A stretch of DNA of 64,000 nt from Anisodus tanguticus (GCA_034509755.1 CM067544.1:9279501-9343500); one strand, 5' to 3'. Counted from the stretch's first letter, positions 31,296 to 44,633 are shown. The notes: generated by a model not told the origin, from the letters alone. Program-made: numbers and translations.

Positions 31296-33716
31296 TCAAC
31301 GACAATAAAAATCATCATCCTCAAAGTCAGGTACTCCTAACATTGCCAAGGCTAAGTGACTCTTCATTTCACTTTTAGTCCGCTGCAACTGGGGATAACA
31401 CTCAATCACACAATTATTACTGGAAATAGACTTCTTCCTGGTCAAGGAACGAACTTCTGTGCCTCTCAATATGGCAATGATCTCATCCATATTGGACCTT
31501 CGAGACTCTTCACTATGTATACATGCAGCTGCTGCTTGAGTCATCCGAGCTATTTGGTCTAGATTCTTTCGAGGGAATTTGAGTCTCGGATCAAGTAACT
31601 TTTCTAGAGCTCCTTGCTGCAGCAGTGGCTTTGCCTGAAAAGAACAGCGAAGACAGCTATAATTTCCAATTCTTGTCAAAAAGCACTAAATAATCTAATT
31701 TGTTAAGCAGTCAATCATCGTACAACAACAGTCAATCATCATAATAGCAGAAGAATAGTCAAAAAAATTCTCAATAGTGAAACTTATAATTATGCAGCAG
31801 CTTTGGCAGAAGTCAAGCGGGATAATACGTATGAGTGCATTAACAATTACCAATCATTTTAGCCAGACTGATTCAAATATCACGAATAAAGAGAAATGAA
31901 GAAAGCTTAGGCAGAAATTAAAGGAAGCACCTACCCACAACACCAAGTTCTCTTCTCCTGGTCCTCTTTTTGATTCAATTGGCTTCCTTCCGGTTAGCAG
32001 CTCCAGGAGGACAACTCCAAAGGCATAAACATCAGTTCTATCCGATATTTTACCATGCTGAAAATATTCAGGAGCTAAATACCTGCAAATATAATCCAAA
32101 GATCGAAAATATAAGGATGTTCTTTACGGTCAAGCAACGCGAGGATCTTATTCATAGTCACACCTATTTAAGAGTTGTCAAGATAACAACTATACCCAAA
32201 TGTTCCTTTAACTGTTTTACAAAGGAAAGGTACAGAAGGTGCAGGAGTCCATGTAGCTAAACCAAAGTCACACAACTGCACAAGTCAACATAAGGATTAA
32301 AATACTGAATCGATCAAAAGAATGATAACCAATTTGAGCGGTTAATTATGAATGTTCCTTTCATTACCTTGGGCGTCTTCTTGGATGAAAGAAGAATGTT
32401 GGAGGGTTTGATGTCCCTGTGAACAACACATCTCTCAGTGCCATAATGCAAATACCCAATCGAATCTGCAATGCCTACGGCCACCTTATACCGTGTAGAC
32501 CATGGAAGTGCTGGACCACCTTTAACTCCCCTCTTCTTCTCTGTGAATGAAACTCAATGTATATTAGTTCCGAAGAAATTGTGTAAAATATATTAACAAT
32601 GTCCTTACTGAGAACAAAGGTATTCTCACCATGCAAAAACCGCTCTAAACTTCCACCAGATACATACTTGTATACCAAAAAGAAACCCTCCTCTGGATCA
32701 ATGCAAAAACCCACCAGAGGAACAATGTATGGGTTATGAAGAGAACTAGCAATCATCAATTCCCTACAAAATGCCTTTGGAGACTCCTTGTCTTCCCTAT
32801 CTAACCTCTTAATCGCAACAGTAGTCCTCATAAATCCCACTCTTCCTCTGAAAACATAGCTCAATGCTCCTCTTCCCAAAACTCTACCTACCCAATTAAA
32901 GAAAAGCAAATCAACAAGAGCTTTCTACACATTTCGTTTCACAATTCACCCAAAAATAATTACAGCCGCTAGCATATATAGACAAAAAAAATATACATAT
33001 ATTATGCATAAAATATGTGTAATATACATTTTCTAGCTATTATTTTGGTGGACGGCTATACAATATAAAAATCCAAATCAACATCACATGAATTTATCTT
33101 TCAAAAAGGGGAAACTAAAAAATGTTAAGCAATTGAACATAACCAATTGAATAGTACCTTTAGAAAAATTGCGAGTAGCAGAAGCAATCTCAGCATAAGT
33201 GAACCTAATTAAAGAATGAGTTACAGGTGAAATACTCCTCTCAAGTGATTGAATTTTCCTCCATTTAAGCTCTCTAGACAAAGGATCAGTCAACCCATTA
33301 TCCAAATTCACCATCAAAACAGTAGCAGAGGAACATCTATTATTAACATTCATAGACTCAAGTTCAACCTGAGAACAAAAACTGAACCTAAAAGAGGAAT
33401 GAACTGAATGTGGCTCAGCATTAATCAATTCAGTACCACAAGCACCTGACTCAGCAAGCAACCAAGCCTTGTTATGTTCCAAACTGCTCACACAACCTTT
33501 ATTATCCTTGTCATCACCGGTATCCTTGCCGGAACCTCGCTGACGTCGGTTCGGAATAAAACAGGCCAACCCGAAATCCCAAATCATTTTATAAATTAAA
33601 GACTTGATTTTTAACTCATGGTTATTAGTATCAGTGGCTAAAGCTTGAGTCTTTAAAGGGTATGAACTGTGAACTGGCTCTACAGAGTTAGTATAACTAC
33701 TTTCAAGAAACCCCAT
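31296..33716 (-). CDS. Receptor-like cytoplasmic kinase (RLCK), six exons
   Basis: Ser/Thr protein kinase without signal peptide, ectodomain or membrane segment, hence RLCK-type. Exons on the minus strand: 33716-33158, 32887-32630, 32540-32368, 32275-32196, 32082-31935, 31634-31296, with GT..AG introns; joined frame 518 residues. Residues 1-180 are a low-complexity N-terminal region. The kinase domain starts at about 187 with the glycine loop GRGALSYV, Lys213 in VAIK, HRDIKPSN at 313-320, DFG at 333-335 and APE at 360-362. SDRTDVYAFGVVLLELLTGR follows. All catalytic residues are present. The Arg before the catalytic Asp (HRD) makes it an RD kinase. The C-terminal tail has a Ser/Lys-rich stretch and ends in acidic EDDDFYCR. 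Family placement beyond RLCK is not certain, and substrates cannot be inferred. Confidence 0.9.
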
Positions 33717-34127
33717 TTAGAGAGTGGATCTTGAAAAGCAACACAGAAATCCACAAACCAAAAAAGCAAGAATAAAGAAAAGTGAACAACTTTGCTTGTA
33801 GGGAAGGATAGAATTACTTACTCTCAGTACAGAAAAAGAAAGAGAGTATTGGAGAATAAGGAATCAAATGTGTAACGAAAAAGTATGGAGAAGTGTGAAG
33901 GTACTTTGATTATATGCTGGAAATGGAAGAAAGGTGAGAAGGAAAGAAAGAGAAAGATGGTCCCTTGAACTAAAATAAGACCGACCCAGATTAAATTTTT
34001 ACTACAAGAAGTTAATGGCATTATTATACCAAGAACAAGAAAAATGTGAATTTTTATAAATGCAAGATTCTTGGTGTTAAGGATTTAATAAGACAAGCAG
34101 GAACCACGAAAAAAAATATGGATTGGG
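33717..34127. other. Promoter region of the kinase gene
   Basis: 5' flank of the minus-strand kinase. Purine-rich GAAAGAGAAAGA runs near 33940 become CT-rich leader-type sequence on the coding strand. No separate gene is supported. Confidence 0.35.
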
Positions 34128-34215
34128 GTGGAATGGTCTCGGGTTCAAGCATTAGCAAAAGAAAAATCTTCTGTTGGAGCGTTGTCCGCAGAAATGAGCC
34201 CTGCACTGTGCGATC
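34128..34215 (+). mobile_element. SINE fragment with B-box-like sequence
   Basis: GGAATGGTCTCGGGTTCAAGC followed by AAAGAAAAATCTTC, GGAGCGTTGTCCGC, GAAATGAGCCCTGCACTG and GTGCGATCCCGATTTGGAT resembles a Solanaceae tRNA-derived SINE as I remember it. GGTTCAAGC matches a pol III B box. Both ends are missing. Confidence 0.42.
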
Positions 34216-37200
34216 CCGATTTGGATTTTGGATAAGTTTTCCTACAAAAGTAGGAAATGATTTAATTAGGCAGTTGCACAGAGGGATAATAACTTGTAAA
34301 TATGAGAGAGAAAAGGTGAAAGTTAGGGGTTAATATGGTGTTGAATATAAATTATAGTGCAATAATTAAGTCGGAAAATAAGATAAGATGATGGATGTAG
34401 TTGTTTGGTGACCTTCTCATCCCCCAACTACCAATCTTGACAGCATAGCTGGCCTCTCTCTTGTCATTCTACATTAACATTCTTGATTTACTAACTTATA
34501 TATATATACGATAGAGTAGAAAATGTTTATACTATTACTAACATAATTTAATTAAGAAGCATATATATTTTCTATCTTATTTTTTAGGTAACTTGAATAT
34601 AAAAATTAGACTTGTGAAATTTATGCTCAAGCCGAAGACAAAATAGATCTCGATGTAAAATTTTTGCTTTACAAAATTTATCATATAATGATAACATATG
34701 ATTGGATAGTACGTTGCTATCTAGTTTGGAACAAACTAATGAATGTTTCGAGGGGTTGTTTCGTTTAATAGTTATGTTTAAACATTAAAGTTGTGTAATT
34801 GATGTGTTCAAAACATGATACTCCTATTAGATTGTACTAACCAAGAAGTTTTTAATAATAGCATTTGAGAGATTTTCTTGTACGATTTAGTTTATAACAC
34901 TTGCAATCCTTTATATCGATGTAAGACCAGTTCGAGTAAGTATGATCGACTAACAGAGTCATTCTCTTGAAAATAATTTTTAAAAATATGTGAAAAATGA
35001 TCTTTTTAGATATTGTATAAATCAAATAAGTTTGTCAAGAGAGTATATAAACCTTTTTTAGCTAGAAAAAATGGGTCGTGATCAAAATGTCTGCTTATGT
35101 TACCACTCCTTAACTAGCGTTACGTTTGGGTTTAAAGATAGGGATGCAAATTAAAAGTGTCTTGGAATAAACCTAGTTATTCTCGATATTCTTTTAAGAA
35201 TCTAAGTGAGTTAAAATATTCTTGGATTTAACTCCTTCTGGCAATCCGTATAAACCTAAGTTATATCGAATTCTTTGGCAAAAGACAAGGGACAAACAAG
35301 GGAACGAGAGCAGGGTGGTCAATCAAAACATCATGTTCTTGAACATTGCTAATGATTTGTCCCTTTATTTCGAATAATATCATGAGATCTTTAGGTGGGA
35401 TAACGCCATAATATAGTTACTTTAGGTTATATAGGATCTTAATCAAGAGCGAATTTAAGAGTAAAAATTGAGTCACATGAATTAATGATCACCCGATTAA
35501 AAGTTGAGGGATTGAACCCAACTTGATGTACTATAATTTTTTTTATCTTATTTTAAAAGCAATGGTGCACTCATTATCTTAAAATCCTAAATTCATCCTC
35601 TGGTCTTAATGATATATGCTCTTCCCATGTCAAGCAAATAAAATAATTAATTTATTATGAAATCATGCAATGGTTGTCATATATAATATTTTTTATAAAC
35701 GTGTATTTGAATTAGTCTGGCATGTTATTTATTTTACCGAGTATTTATTACCTTTCACTAACACAAATCTGAATAACTCTTATGCACCAAAACTCAGGTA
35801 ATTGAAGAAAAAAAATCATCTAACAATTTTTTTATGATCGATTGAAAGTCGAACATATCTCTTATAACTTTCACTAACTTGATACTTCTCCAAGCAATTG
35901 ACTACTCTATCCTTGCTCGATACTTTTGTCAAATTATACTAAACCAAGAAGAAATCAAAATATTAACGATCACTGAATATAAAAAGACGACTTTCAAAAG
36001 AATAAACATTATAAATGATTTTTTTTTAATAAGATGAGTTAGGAATGCATATATCTGCCCTCCAAAAATGAAAAGGAAAGGAAGAGAAGCCGTGCAGAGA
36101 AGTGTAAGCTACTTATTAATGTGGATCAAGGCAGTTAAGCTGATACCAGAGATCTCAGAAACCATTTTCATTACATAATTCAGGTTATACAAATGATCAT
36201 ATCAAGTTTCAGAATTTCTTCCCCAAAATAATACAAATGTATTGTGATTCTTGCACCAATTAAACTACATTAGTTAGTTCACCATTACTAGTGATAAAAT
36301 TGAGATAAAAATATGTACTCCTATTAATTAACTATATTTAATTGATAATAATTTATATAAAGATACATGTCATGCATGTATTAATTAGTGTACATCATAT
36401 TTGTATAAGTTTTTGCTCTCATTCAATGAGTAAGTAAAGCATGATTTTTGGTATGATAGGTGTATTATATTTCTTTTCTGAATGAACATCTTTAATCTTT
36501 CTACACGTATAATTTGATCTTAAAGTTCATATATATGTTTACGAGAATTAGCTAGCAAATGTAAGATATATATTTATCAAAAGGTAGCAACAATACTATG
36601 ATAAAGAATCTCAAAATTAACTCGAAATCTTAAGATAATTTTAAGTGTCCTGTATACCTCACATTGGACATTATGTCCTTTTGTTAAATTAAATTTAAAG
36701 TATTTCATAGGTTGGAGGGGGTGTATGTGAATAATGATTAAATTGGGTCACTGCACGTGTAACAAATTCGTTAACCGAATTTGGTACCGGCAGAATATCA
36801 CATCAGATCTTTCATTGAACAAATAATGGAACACACAGCATTTTTCTTCTGTATGGGACGAATTAATTAGGTATGAACCAACTTATGGAGTACATGATAT
36901 TATTAGTTTCGTTACGGCAATTATAAATTAAATATTCCTAATTCTGTCCAGTTATTAAGTTGTCCTCTCACTAGCGAATGAGGTGTTTTTCATCTTTTAA
37001 TAACTTCCTTCACTGGTGTGCGTACTTTCATCCAATGAACTCAAAGTACAAGTTCCAAAACATCTAAAATTTTATTTTATATTTATACTATTTCGTACAT
37101 TGGCTTCTTATTTTTTACTTCTCAATAGGATTAGTAAGGTAAGACATAGGTCATCTTTGCTTGCACAACTTCTTTTGAGTTTTGTTTTTATTATATAAAT

Positions 37201-37369
37201 AAAAAATTAGCCCAACACATCGTCTAGTAAATTAGCTTAATAAAAATGTTTCTTAATTTTTCAGAATAAAGGGTGTATTTTGGTACAGAGAAAATATTGT
37301 TTTCAATACTTTTATATGTGGTTGGTTAAAATATTTTTCTTAGGAAATTAAGTTTCTTAAATACATTTT
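34216..37369. other. Long intergenic stretch without recognised genes
   Basis: About 3.1 kb of AT-rich DNA. I see no open frame with a recognisable motif, no tRNA and no repeat with clear ends. Unrecognised or very old transposon fragments are possible. Confidence 0.45.
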
Positions 37370-37458
37370 GGACTGCGTACAATAGACCCTTGTGGTCCGG
37401 CCCTTCCTCGGATCCTGCGCATAACGGGAGCTTAGTGCACTGGATTGCTCTTTTTTTT
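37370..37458 (+). mobile_element. Au-like SINE 3' fragment
   Basis: GGACTGCGTACAATAGACCC, TTGTGGTCCGGCCCTTCC, TCGGATCCTGCGCATAACG and GGGAGCTTAGTGCACTGG, ending in CTCTTTTTTTT. It is the T-tailed end of the same family as 40864-41048. Confidence 0.7.
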
Positions 37459-39090
37459 AAAATACATTTCGCTCTCATTGTCACCTCCCCACCCCCACTC
37501 AAAGTTTGCTTAGATTAGTGGATAACATTTCCTTCATACCATACACACCCAAAATTTAACTTCTTTGAAATTGTATAGAAATAACTTTTTTAATAAATTA
37601 AAATGTATAAAAAAACGTATAGAAGAAAAAAGGTTAACTTTCTAAATAAATTATAGTGTCATATAAAATAAATATGAATAAGTAATAAGAACTCGTTAAT
37701 GTGCATACATTGATCTGTCTGCTTTATAAGAATCTTTCTACTGAGAAAATATTTTCATAACCAATTATGAGAAAAATAAAAAATATTTAAATGTTTCCTC
37801 CATATCAAACACGGCCTCAGTGTATAAAAGTTCAATTAAATTAAAACATGCTCATTTATCTGATCCCAAATGACAAAAGAAAACAAACAACAACAACAAT
37901 TACATTTTAATTCCAAATAAGTTGCGGAAAAAAAAGAAAACTAACGTCTGGGGAAAACTTTTTAGGCGAGCTATGTCATCAAATATGGTCAGCTTAATAA
38001 ACTTATAAATTATACATATGTGAAATACCCTGCATGCAACCATAGGTAGTGGACTAGCGGCTAAGATTTGCAAGAGTTGCCAAATCGAAGTACATACTCC
38101 ATTAATTATTTCATAAATTAGATAGATTGGGAGGAGAAAATAATTAATACTATATGATGTGGGCTGGTTATAGTTTACCAGTCTTATGGCTAAAATATTA
38201 TCGGTTTATATGATTATCAATTAAATAAAAAAATTATTTTATGTATCAATGCTTACCTAATGCTGGCTCACCTAATGACATTACAGTTGTGCTAACATCT
38301 ACTGTTTTTCAATGAATCCCCTATTGCCTTTCATCTCGAAGTCTCTCTTCGGTTGACATTCTTTTTTGTTTTATTCGACACATAATACTAATTACGTACA
38401 ATTATTTCATTTATTTATAACAAAGGAATCGGAATGGGGAATTGACAATAAGGAAAATCACTATGATCCTTCTCCCCTATTTCTTTTGAAAATTTTATAC
38501 ATACAGTGCTAGTTTTTTGGAATTTCTTAGAGGTTGTATATATGTATTGCAAAGATTTTATTGCCACCTTTTGAAAGTGGAATAGTATTGTTAAAAATAT
38601 TTATCATAAATTACATTGACTAAAACAGCCAAAAACCGAGAGTCATTATGGGAGCAAATCTGAGACTCAATATACACATGTATATTGTGTGTATATTGTG
38701 TATATTTAACAAGTATAAATAATTATGATAAATATAAATTTATTTTCGTATATATCTGTAAAAGTTTCCTTTCTTTTTCTCTTTTGGAGTTGAATAAAAC
38801 AGCTAGTATAGACTTGTCTTAATACAGCTTGACCTCTCAAATTACACTATTTTGATCCAATAATCTGATAAAGTCAAGAAACGGATCATGCATGACTGAG
38901 ATTATGAAAAAATGAGTTAATTTGGTCACCTCTACCGATAAAGGGTTCAATAAACTAGCTAGACCATGACATCTTAATCAAGCTCCCTGACGGCATACAT
39001 GTGGGAAGTAAATAATGCATAAATGGAGGACATCATCTTCCACCACATGCAACTTACAAAAATAATAATAGTAGAGGGTACATTGCACAT
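37459..39090. other. Intergenic DNA
   Basis: No coding region, RNA or defined repeat is supported. AT-rich with short TGTATATTGTG-type simple sequence near 38680-38705. Confidence 0.4.
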
Positions 39091-40330
39091 GCCTCAAGTT
39101 AACCAGCAACTTGTCGCTAATTTGCTGTCAAAATAAAATAAAACTAAAAAAAAACTTATGTGAAGGTCTAGGATGTGTGTAGTACATTTAGCTTCTTCAC
39201 GATGAAAAAAGCAACTCCAAAATATGTTGGAGATTTGCCTTTGGCGGGAGTTGCGATCGACCAACTTTAACGGCTTAAACACTAGTGTTATGTATGTTGG
39301 AGAATCCGGTTCTTCACACATGCATGATCTACTAAGTACGTAGATAACCGTAGGGCCAAGAATCGTCAAATTTCGTTGAGAAATGAAAGAGATATTGGTC
39401 CACGAAGTGAAATGTTTGAAGCATGGAAAAGTGTGGTTTGGGATCAATTCTCCCTCATCGGTGGAGGAAGAAAGAATTGTTATGTTTATAAGACTCAAAA
39501 TTGGTTTGGGGTTTGGGACCCCAAGGGGTCTATGTGTTTAAAGGAGGGAGGACCTAGATGTGCTTCGGTTCGAGGAAAGCTCATACGCGCGCCGCCGCCG
39601 CCCGTCCGGGCTCATGTGGGTCTTCTGATATTATCTTTTTGGGCAGAGAACTTTGCCACATGTACAGTTTGATCCCAAAAGTTTCATATGTACAGTTTGG
39701 TCCTTGAAGTTTTCAGAAAGTCGAATTGGGCCAGAGAGATCGAAACGCCACAAAGCACTCAATTCAACCATTTATTTTGGTGAATTACTCCTCCTATAAT
39801 GGTCAATCCGTTGCACATCTTCACCATTTATTTTGGTGGTATTACTACCTCCATAATGGCCATTACTTGGCCAGTAATGACACTTATGGAGGCAGTTCAT
39901 CAGCCCCTCTTTCTACTATATAAAGACCTCATTGTCACCATTGTTGAGCACACTTTACACTACACGAAAATACACAAACAGAAACAGTCAGTTCTTCCTA
40001 CAACTTCCAAGCATCATTTCATTACTCAAAATTCTTCACGGTAGCACTTGAGTTTCCTTTGCTCAATTGTTCCATTGTTGTTTTATCTTGGGAGACAATT
40101 GTCCAGGACGTATAAAGGATACATACGGGGCAATATTGTCTTAAAGACAAAGTGTTACACTCGACTCAGCATACACAAAACAGTTTCCAGTTGTCTTGTT
40201 CAACATCTTTGTAATTTCAGTTTTGTTGTTGAATTATATTTTCAGTTCTTGTAAGTCTTAGCAGTTACTTGTAATTTTCGTTTCCTGCACCTTTGTAACC
40301 AACAAAATATACATAATAGAATTTTTTGTT
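39091..40330. other. Probable LTR-derived sequence with a TATA box
   Basis: A GC-rich block (GCGCGCCGCCGCCGCCCG near 39587) lies next to a promoter-like stretch with ACTATATAAAGACC at about 39916 and a following A/C-rich leader, as in plant LTR promoters. Open frames here lack motifs. I could not find a second LTR or target duplication, so boundaries and type are unresolved. A short non-recognised gene is an alternative. Confidence 0.3.
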
Positions 40331-40863
40331 AAATAGTCATAGATACCAGCTAGTAGGCAGTAGCTAGTTGGTGTTGTTACGCTTTACATTCAGTGTTTGT
40401 CATGAGATGCAGTAGATTATTTCCTGTTTAAATATTTAATTAATTTGACTTAGGACAATAATTTAATTAGTATATACTATATAGGAATGAAATGGACCTG
40501 AATAAAATAAAATAGATAAAGATGATTTATATAGTCACTTTCAATTAATTTGTGATTGATATAATGGTTAATTGATCGGCAATTGTAACTTGTAAGTAGT
40601 TACTTGAATGAAATGTACAGTGTTGTAAAGGTATTTACAGAATTCCACTGTTGTGGAAGATTTGAGAATGCTTGTTTATGCAATGACTTCATAGTCGTTA
40701 ATTTTATTCTAGTTTCACATGAAGAGATTTAACATGAGCATTTTAATTCCATCATATTGTGATGCTTAAATAGCTAAACATGCAAATTAATTTTAAGTTT
40801 CCAGAAAAGGTAAAGATATTAACAAATGGAGAGAGGGGGATTTACTGGATGATCAACGAACAC

Positions 40864-41048
40864 TAAAGGGCACCACAGTGTACTAAACTTCCACTATGCG
40901 CGGGGTTTGGGTCGGACCACAAGGGTATATTCTATAGTACGCAGTTTTACTTTGCATTTCTGCAAGAGGTTATTTCCACGGCTTGGATCTGTGACCTCCT
41001 GGTCACATGTCATCAACTTTACCGGTTACTTCAATGCTCCCCTTCGAA
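40864..41048 (-). mobile_element. Near full-length Au-like SINE
   Basis: On the minus strand it runs from a GGGGAGCATTGAAGTAACCG head through GTAAAGTTG, GACATGTGACCAGGAGGTCA and a B-box-like GATCCAAGCC. It then continues with CCTCTTGCAGAAATGCAAAG, ACCCTTGTGGTCCGACCC and CCCCGCGCATAGTGG to a CCCTTT end. The head carries the tRNA-related pol III promoter part. It is the most complete copy here and serves to identify the fragments at 26932, 37370 and 49719. Confidence 0.72.
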
Positions 41049-41139
41049 TGATTAACGGACAATGTGTTGAAAATAGTAAACTTAAATGTCTTTTCATATT
41101 CTTCCATTAATCTCGAGTCCTCTTTGTATACATCTTCAT

Positions 41140-42370
41140 AACTATAGGCAATTCATTCTCCATCAGCTTCTAACTTTTGGCTATAGCAAACAAAAACTCA
41201 CAAAAGACTTCTCTCGTCGTCTTTCTTATCTTGTGAAGTCTTTCAAGACTCACACCTTCTCGACGGGTTGTTCTTCTCTTCACAAACCCGAAGAATTCAC
41301 TCTTCTTTTGCAAATAGCCGGCCTCTCAACAGGTCCTCAATCCCGGAGACGCACCTTCAATGGAAATTGGCAAAGTCATCACCTTTACACCTTTCAGGAT
41401 TGAACCAACGCTCTGATACAACTTTTTGAAAATATAAGGCGGACCCTTGATAATAACATTAGACACAAAGAGGATGGAAGAGGGAGATAAACAATAAGCT
41501 CATCTCATATCATTAGAACTCCATTCTTACCTAATAACATTACAATGGGGATTTATCTAGGTGTTAAATGATGAATCTAAATATAAAATAACTAAATGAT
41601 TTCACACGCCCACTATGAACTTGATCATCTCAGAAACAAAAAATTATGCACCTAAATAATATAAAGACTATGTATCTAACCACATAGAGATCCTAAAAAC
41701 CACATTGATAACATCAAAGTGCATGAACTTATAATATTCAAAATTATTTTCAACATTACCCCTTAATTTTGAATTTTCTTTTCATATTGATCATTCTTCA
41801 TTCACTGATGATTTGTGCTTCATTTCCAATACATCCTTTCTGTGTACGCCTTTCAAATTTTTCTTCAAACATAATCTTTTCATAAATCTAGTTGGTGATC
41901 TAGGCATTATTTTTCTCATTCATAAATTGCCGGTTATAACTTCAACTTTTTCAGTAATACCTTCAAAATTGCCTCAAATTGAACAATAACATGCTACATG
42001 CAATTTACTCTCCATTTTCTTCTAAAAAAAATTCTATTGCAAACACAAACTCATGGAAGAGCCGACCTATCTTGTGAAGTTCTTCAAGACTTACAATTTT
42101 ATCGAACGGATTTTTCTTCTCTTCACAAACTCGAAAAATTCACTCTTCTTCTGTAAATAGCCGACCTCTCAACAGGTACTCAGACCCGAAGACACACCTT
42201 CAATAGAGATTGCCAAAGTCTTCACCTTCCAACTTAAATATTTTTTCTTCTTAAAAACATAGCAATATTATGAGATGAGCTTAATCTTTATCTCCCTCTT
42301 TCATCATCTTTGTGTTCTATGACATTATCATGGGCCCACCTTATAATTTTAACATTTGGTATCAAAACCA
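41140..42370. mobile_element. Rearranged LTR-element pieces with opposed primer-binding sites
   Basis: Segment 41140-41400 recurs as a direct repeat at 41980-42236 (shared TATCTTGTGAAG, CTTCTCTTCACAAAC, CCTCTCAACAGGT, CACCTTCAAT). Segment 41403-41520 recurs inverted at 42262-42365. Each inverted copy ends in a primer-binding-like sequence: GTTGTATCAGAGCG on - near 41405-41418 and TTTGGTATCAAAACC on + near 42356-42370. At least two damaged copies of one LTR element are therefore present. Reading frames are absent. Confidence 0.55.
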
Positions 42371-43280
42371 CTTATCTTAAAGGACATGTGGAGAACCTGA
42401 ATTCTCGACAGATCTGAAAGAATGAATTTTTCATATTGAGATGAATATGACATACGAGATTAGCTACAATAGCTATCTAGAGAAACATCAGCTTGAAGTA
42501 ACTATTTTGGTAGGTATGGAACTACTAAAATTTCATTTCAACTTTTGAATGATGTTTTTGAGGGCAAGTAGTCCAACAAGGGTGACAACCTTGATGAAGC
42601 AGTTGCGTATGAAGTAGCTGCACAATGAAGAATCTCGAGTAGAGAATGATATTGTTGCCATGAGAAAGATTGATATGAAAATTCACACTCGGATTGATGA
42701 TGAAATGTCAGAGAAGGTTTCTTTTTATGAAATCCGAGATGAAGATGTTTATGATTATAAACATGAGAAAACATGTTGTCAAATTTGACAACTATAGTTT
42801 TGATGAAGTTTAAAGAAGTGATTCATGAAGAAGTGGACGCTTCTAAATATTACCTATTGTTGTAGAATCTAAAGAGATTTTTATAATAAATATGACAATT
42901 GAGAAAATGATGAAGAAGAACTACTCTTGCTGCTGAGAAATCTCCAAAAGGGGAGAGCAGTGGTGAAGAGGAAAGTTCTAATGAAACTGATGATGTACCT
43001 TTCGAAGCACAATTAGTAGAAAATGACAACCTCAATCTCAAGAAGGAAACATCTTATGAGAAAATGAGAGAATCTGAGGATTTCTTGAAGAATGATGAAA
43101 TCACATAATGAATATGGTTTTTGAGCTATCTTTGCAAGCCAAGGTTGTGATCGATCAAACTCGAAGAAGAAGAAGAAATAACTTTGCTACTGGCACTTTA
43201 GGAGGAAGAATATGCTGAAATACAGATTAGATAAATTGAAGAACATTTTGTGAATTTTGACCGCGAGGTTCAAGAGGGAG
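42371..43280 (+). pseudogene. Decayed internal (gag-like) region of an LTR element
   Basis: Lies between a primer-binding-like TTTGGTATCAAAACC and a CAAGAGGGAG polypurine tract. On + it is rich in GAA/GAT/AAG codons (many short Glu/Lys-rich frames with stops), which fits a decayed copia gag, but no diagnostic zinc knuckle is readable. The long minus-strand frames here are shadows. Confidence 0.4.
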
Positions 43281-43682
43281 TGTTGAAATGTGAACCTTGC
43301 TTTGGAAGAAAAAGAGACTTTTTGATTTGTGTGATACATGAATTTAGTTAGTTCATGTATTTAGGATATTAATGTAAGATATATGTATGACTGAATACAT
43401 GTATTTGAGAAAAAATAGGAATGAATAGAATTAAATGATACTACATGTACTAGACTAGGTACATATTATGATAGTCCTATAAATACCTATGTATGATAGT
43501 CATATGATGAGAGAAGAAAAATGTAAGTTAAGTTGGTGGAAGAACATATTCTCCACTTCTCTTCAAGAGAATGATTAATTATATAAGTCAAGTTAAGTGG
43601 AACAAAGAAAAACCGTGTCTCATTTATCTTCAAGAGAAAATTTGAGTGATTGAGAGTGTTTCTCCTCTCCCGATTTCCAACA
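43281..43682 (+). repeat. LTR (about 402 bp) of a copia-type element
   Basis: Starts TGTTGAAATG right after CAAGAGGGAG and ends GATTTCCAACA, so the ends form a short inverted repeat. CCTATAAATACC at 43476-43487 is a good TATA box. No matching 5' LTR was found in the window. Confidence 0.65.
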
Positions 43683-44530
43683 CACTGAACAACAGAAATC
43701 AGAATCAATTCTCCATATAAAAAAGAGAATAATTCTAAATATTCCTTTTGTTACCCGAACAAGTGGTACAAGAAACAAGGTGGACAATGTGCCCCCTACG
43801 TACGTTGCACTGACTTTAGGAACCCTTTGGATGTAATATTCAGTTAAAATTTGAGTAAACAGCATGTGAATTTGTTCTTTATCACACAAAATATTCCACG
43901 TTTCTGACGAGAGAGACATGACATAAGTCTCCTATGCACATTTGAGGCAAAATTGTCAACTTGTATTAGAACTGGGGAGATGTCACAGTACTAATTCATA
44001 ATATGTTGAAGAAATACAAACAGCTAATTAAGAGAAAGGATTTTTCTTGTCTTCTTAATTACTCTTATTTCTTGCTCTACATATTGGACGCAAAAGAATG
44101 GAAGCTTTGATATAAATTTTAGTCACCCGTGAATTAATGCCTTGCAGTCAAAACCACCCACGTAAGAAACATTCTAGTCATCGGCCATTATGATTTCTGT
44201 TAAAACTGATCTAATTTTGCAGATGTGTGCAAGAAAATTTAGCATATATATATATGCAGCAAGAACCAGTATATATTTACTTGGACTTGGTGCAGTTATG
44301 GAATTAGATGATCCAACCCATATGGCTCATGTAGGAGGAGTAGAATCCAAACCCAATTTGTTTCTCGGTTGTACATCGAGACCACACAGAGACAGAATGG
44401 AATGTGAACTTCCCAAAAATTTTAGTTGAAAGAAAAATCCGAATTTTATATCTGTGAAAAATTATTGATCTTGGCATGAATTTTTATATTTGAAATCATG
44501 TTTGATTCATGCAAGTTTTTTGTCGTTCCA
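43683..44530. other. Intergenic DNA
   Basis: No gene or defined repeat is supported. Open frames at 43620-43919 (-) and 44190-44429 (+) lack recognisable motifs. Confidence 0.4.
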
Positions 44531-44612
44531 GTGAGCGTGCCGGAGTGGTTATCGGGCATGACTAGAAATCATGTGGGCTTTGCCCGCGCAGGTTCGAATC
44601 CTGCCGCTCACG
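44531..44612 (+). tRNA. tRNA-Ser (anticodon AGA)
   Basis: 82-nt class II tRNA. The acceptor stem GTGAGCG pairs with CGCTCAC, then discriminator G. The anticodon loop CTAGAAA gives AGA. A long variable arm (TGGGCTTTGCCCGC) follows, then the T arm AGGTTCGAATCCT with the B box. The A box TGCCGGAGTGGTTA is near the start. A T-run (TTTTTGTTTTTTTT) directly after is a pol III terminator. CCA is not encoded, as usual in plants. Confidence 0.96.
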
Positions 44613-44633
44613 TTTTTGTTTTTTTTTATATTT
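44613..44633 (+). terminator. Pol III terminator of tRNA-Ser
   Basis: T5-G-T8 begins one base or less after the tRNA discriminator, the expected termination signal for RNA polymerase III. Confidence 0.75.

Noticed and set aside
31854..32260. Separate small kinase-like ORF and opposite-strand ORF
   Set aside because: The minus-strand frame is exon 5 of the RLCK with intron read-through; the plus frame is its shadow.
39376..39672. 98-codon frame with Gly/Pro-rich part
   Set aside because: Overlaps a GC-rich, LTR-like block and has no recognisable motif; opposite frame is also open, which suggests composition rather than coding.
42538..43041. Minus-strand frames of 63-78 codons
   Set aside because: Antisense to a purine-rich LTR-element internal region; Ser/His/Leu-rich shadow composition only.
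44190..44429. 79-codon frame with DPTHMAHVGGVESKPN
   Set aside because: No family recognised, no splice or promoter context; not enough to call a gene.
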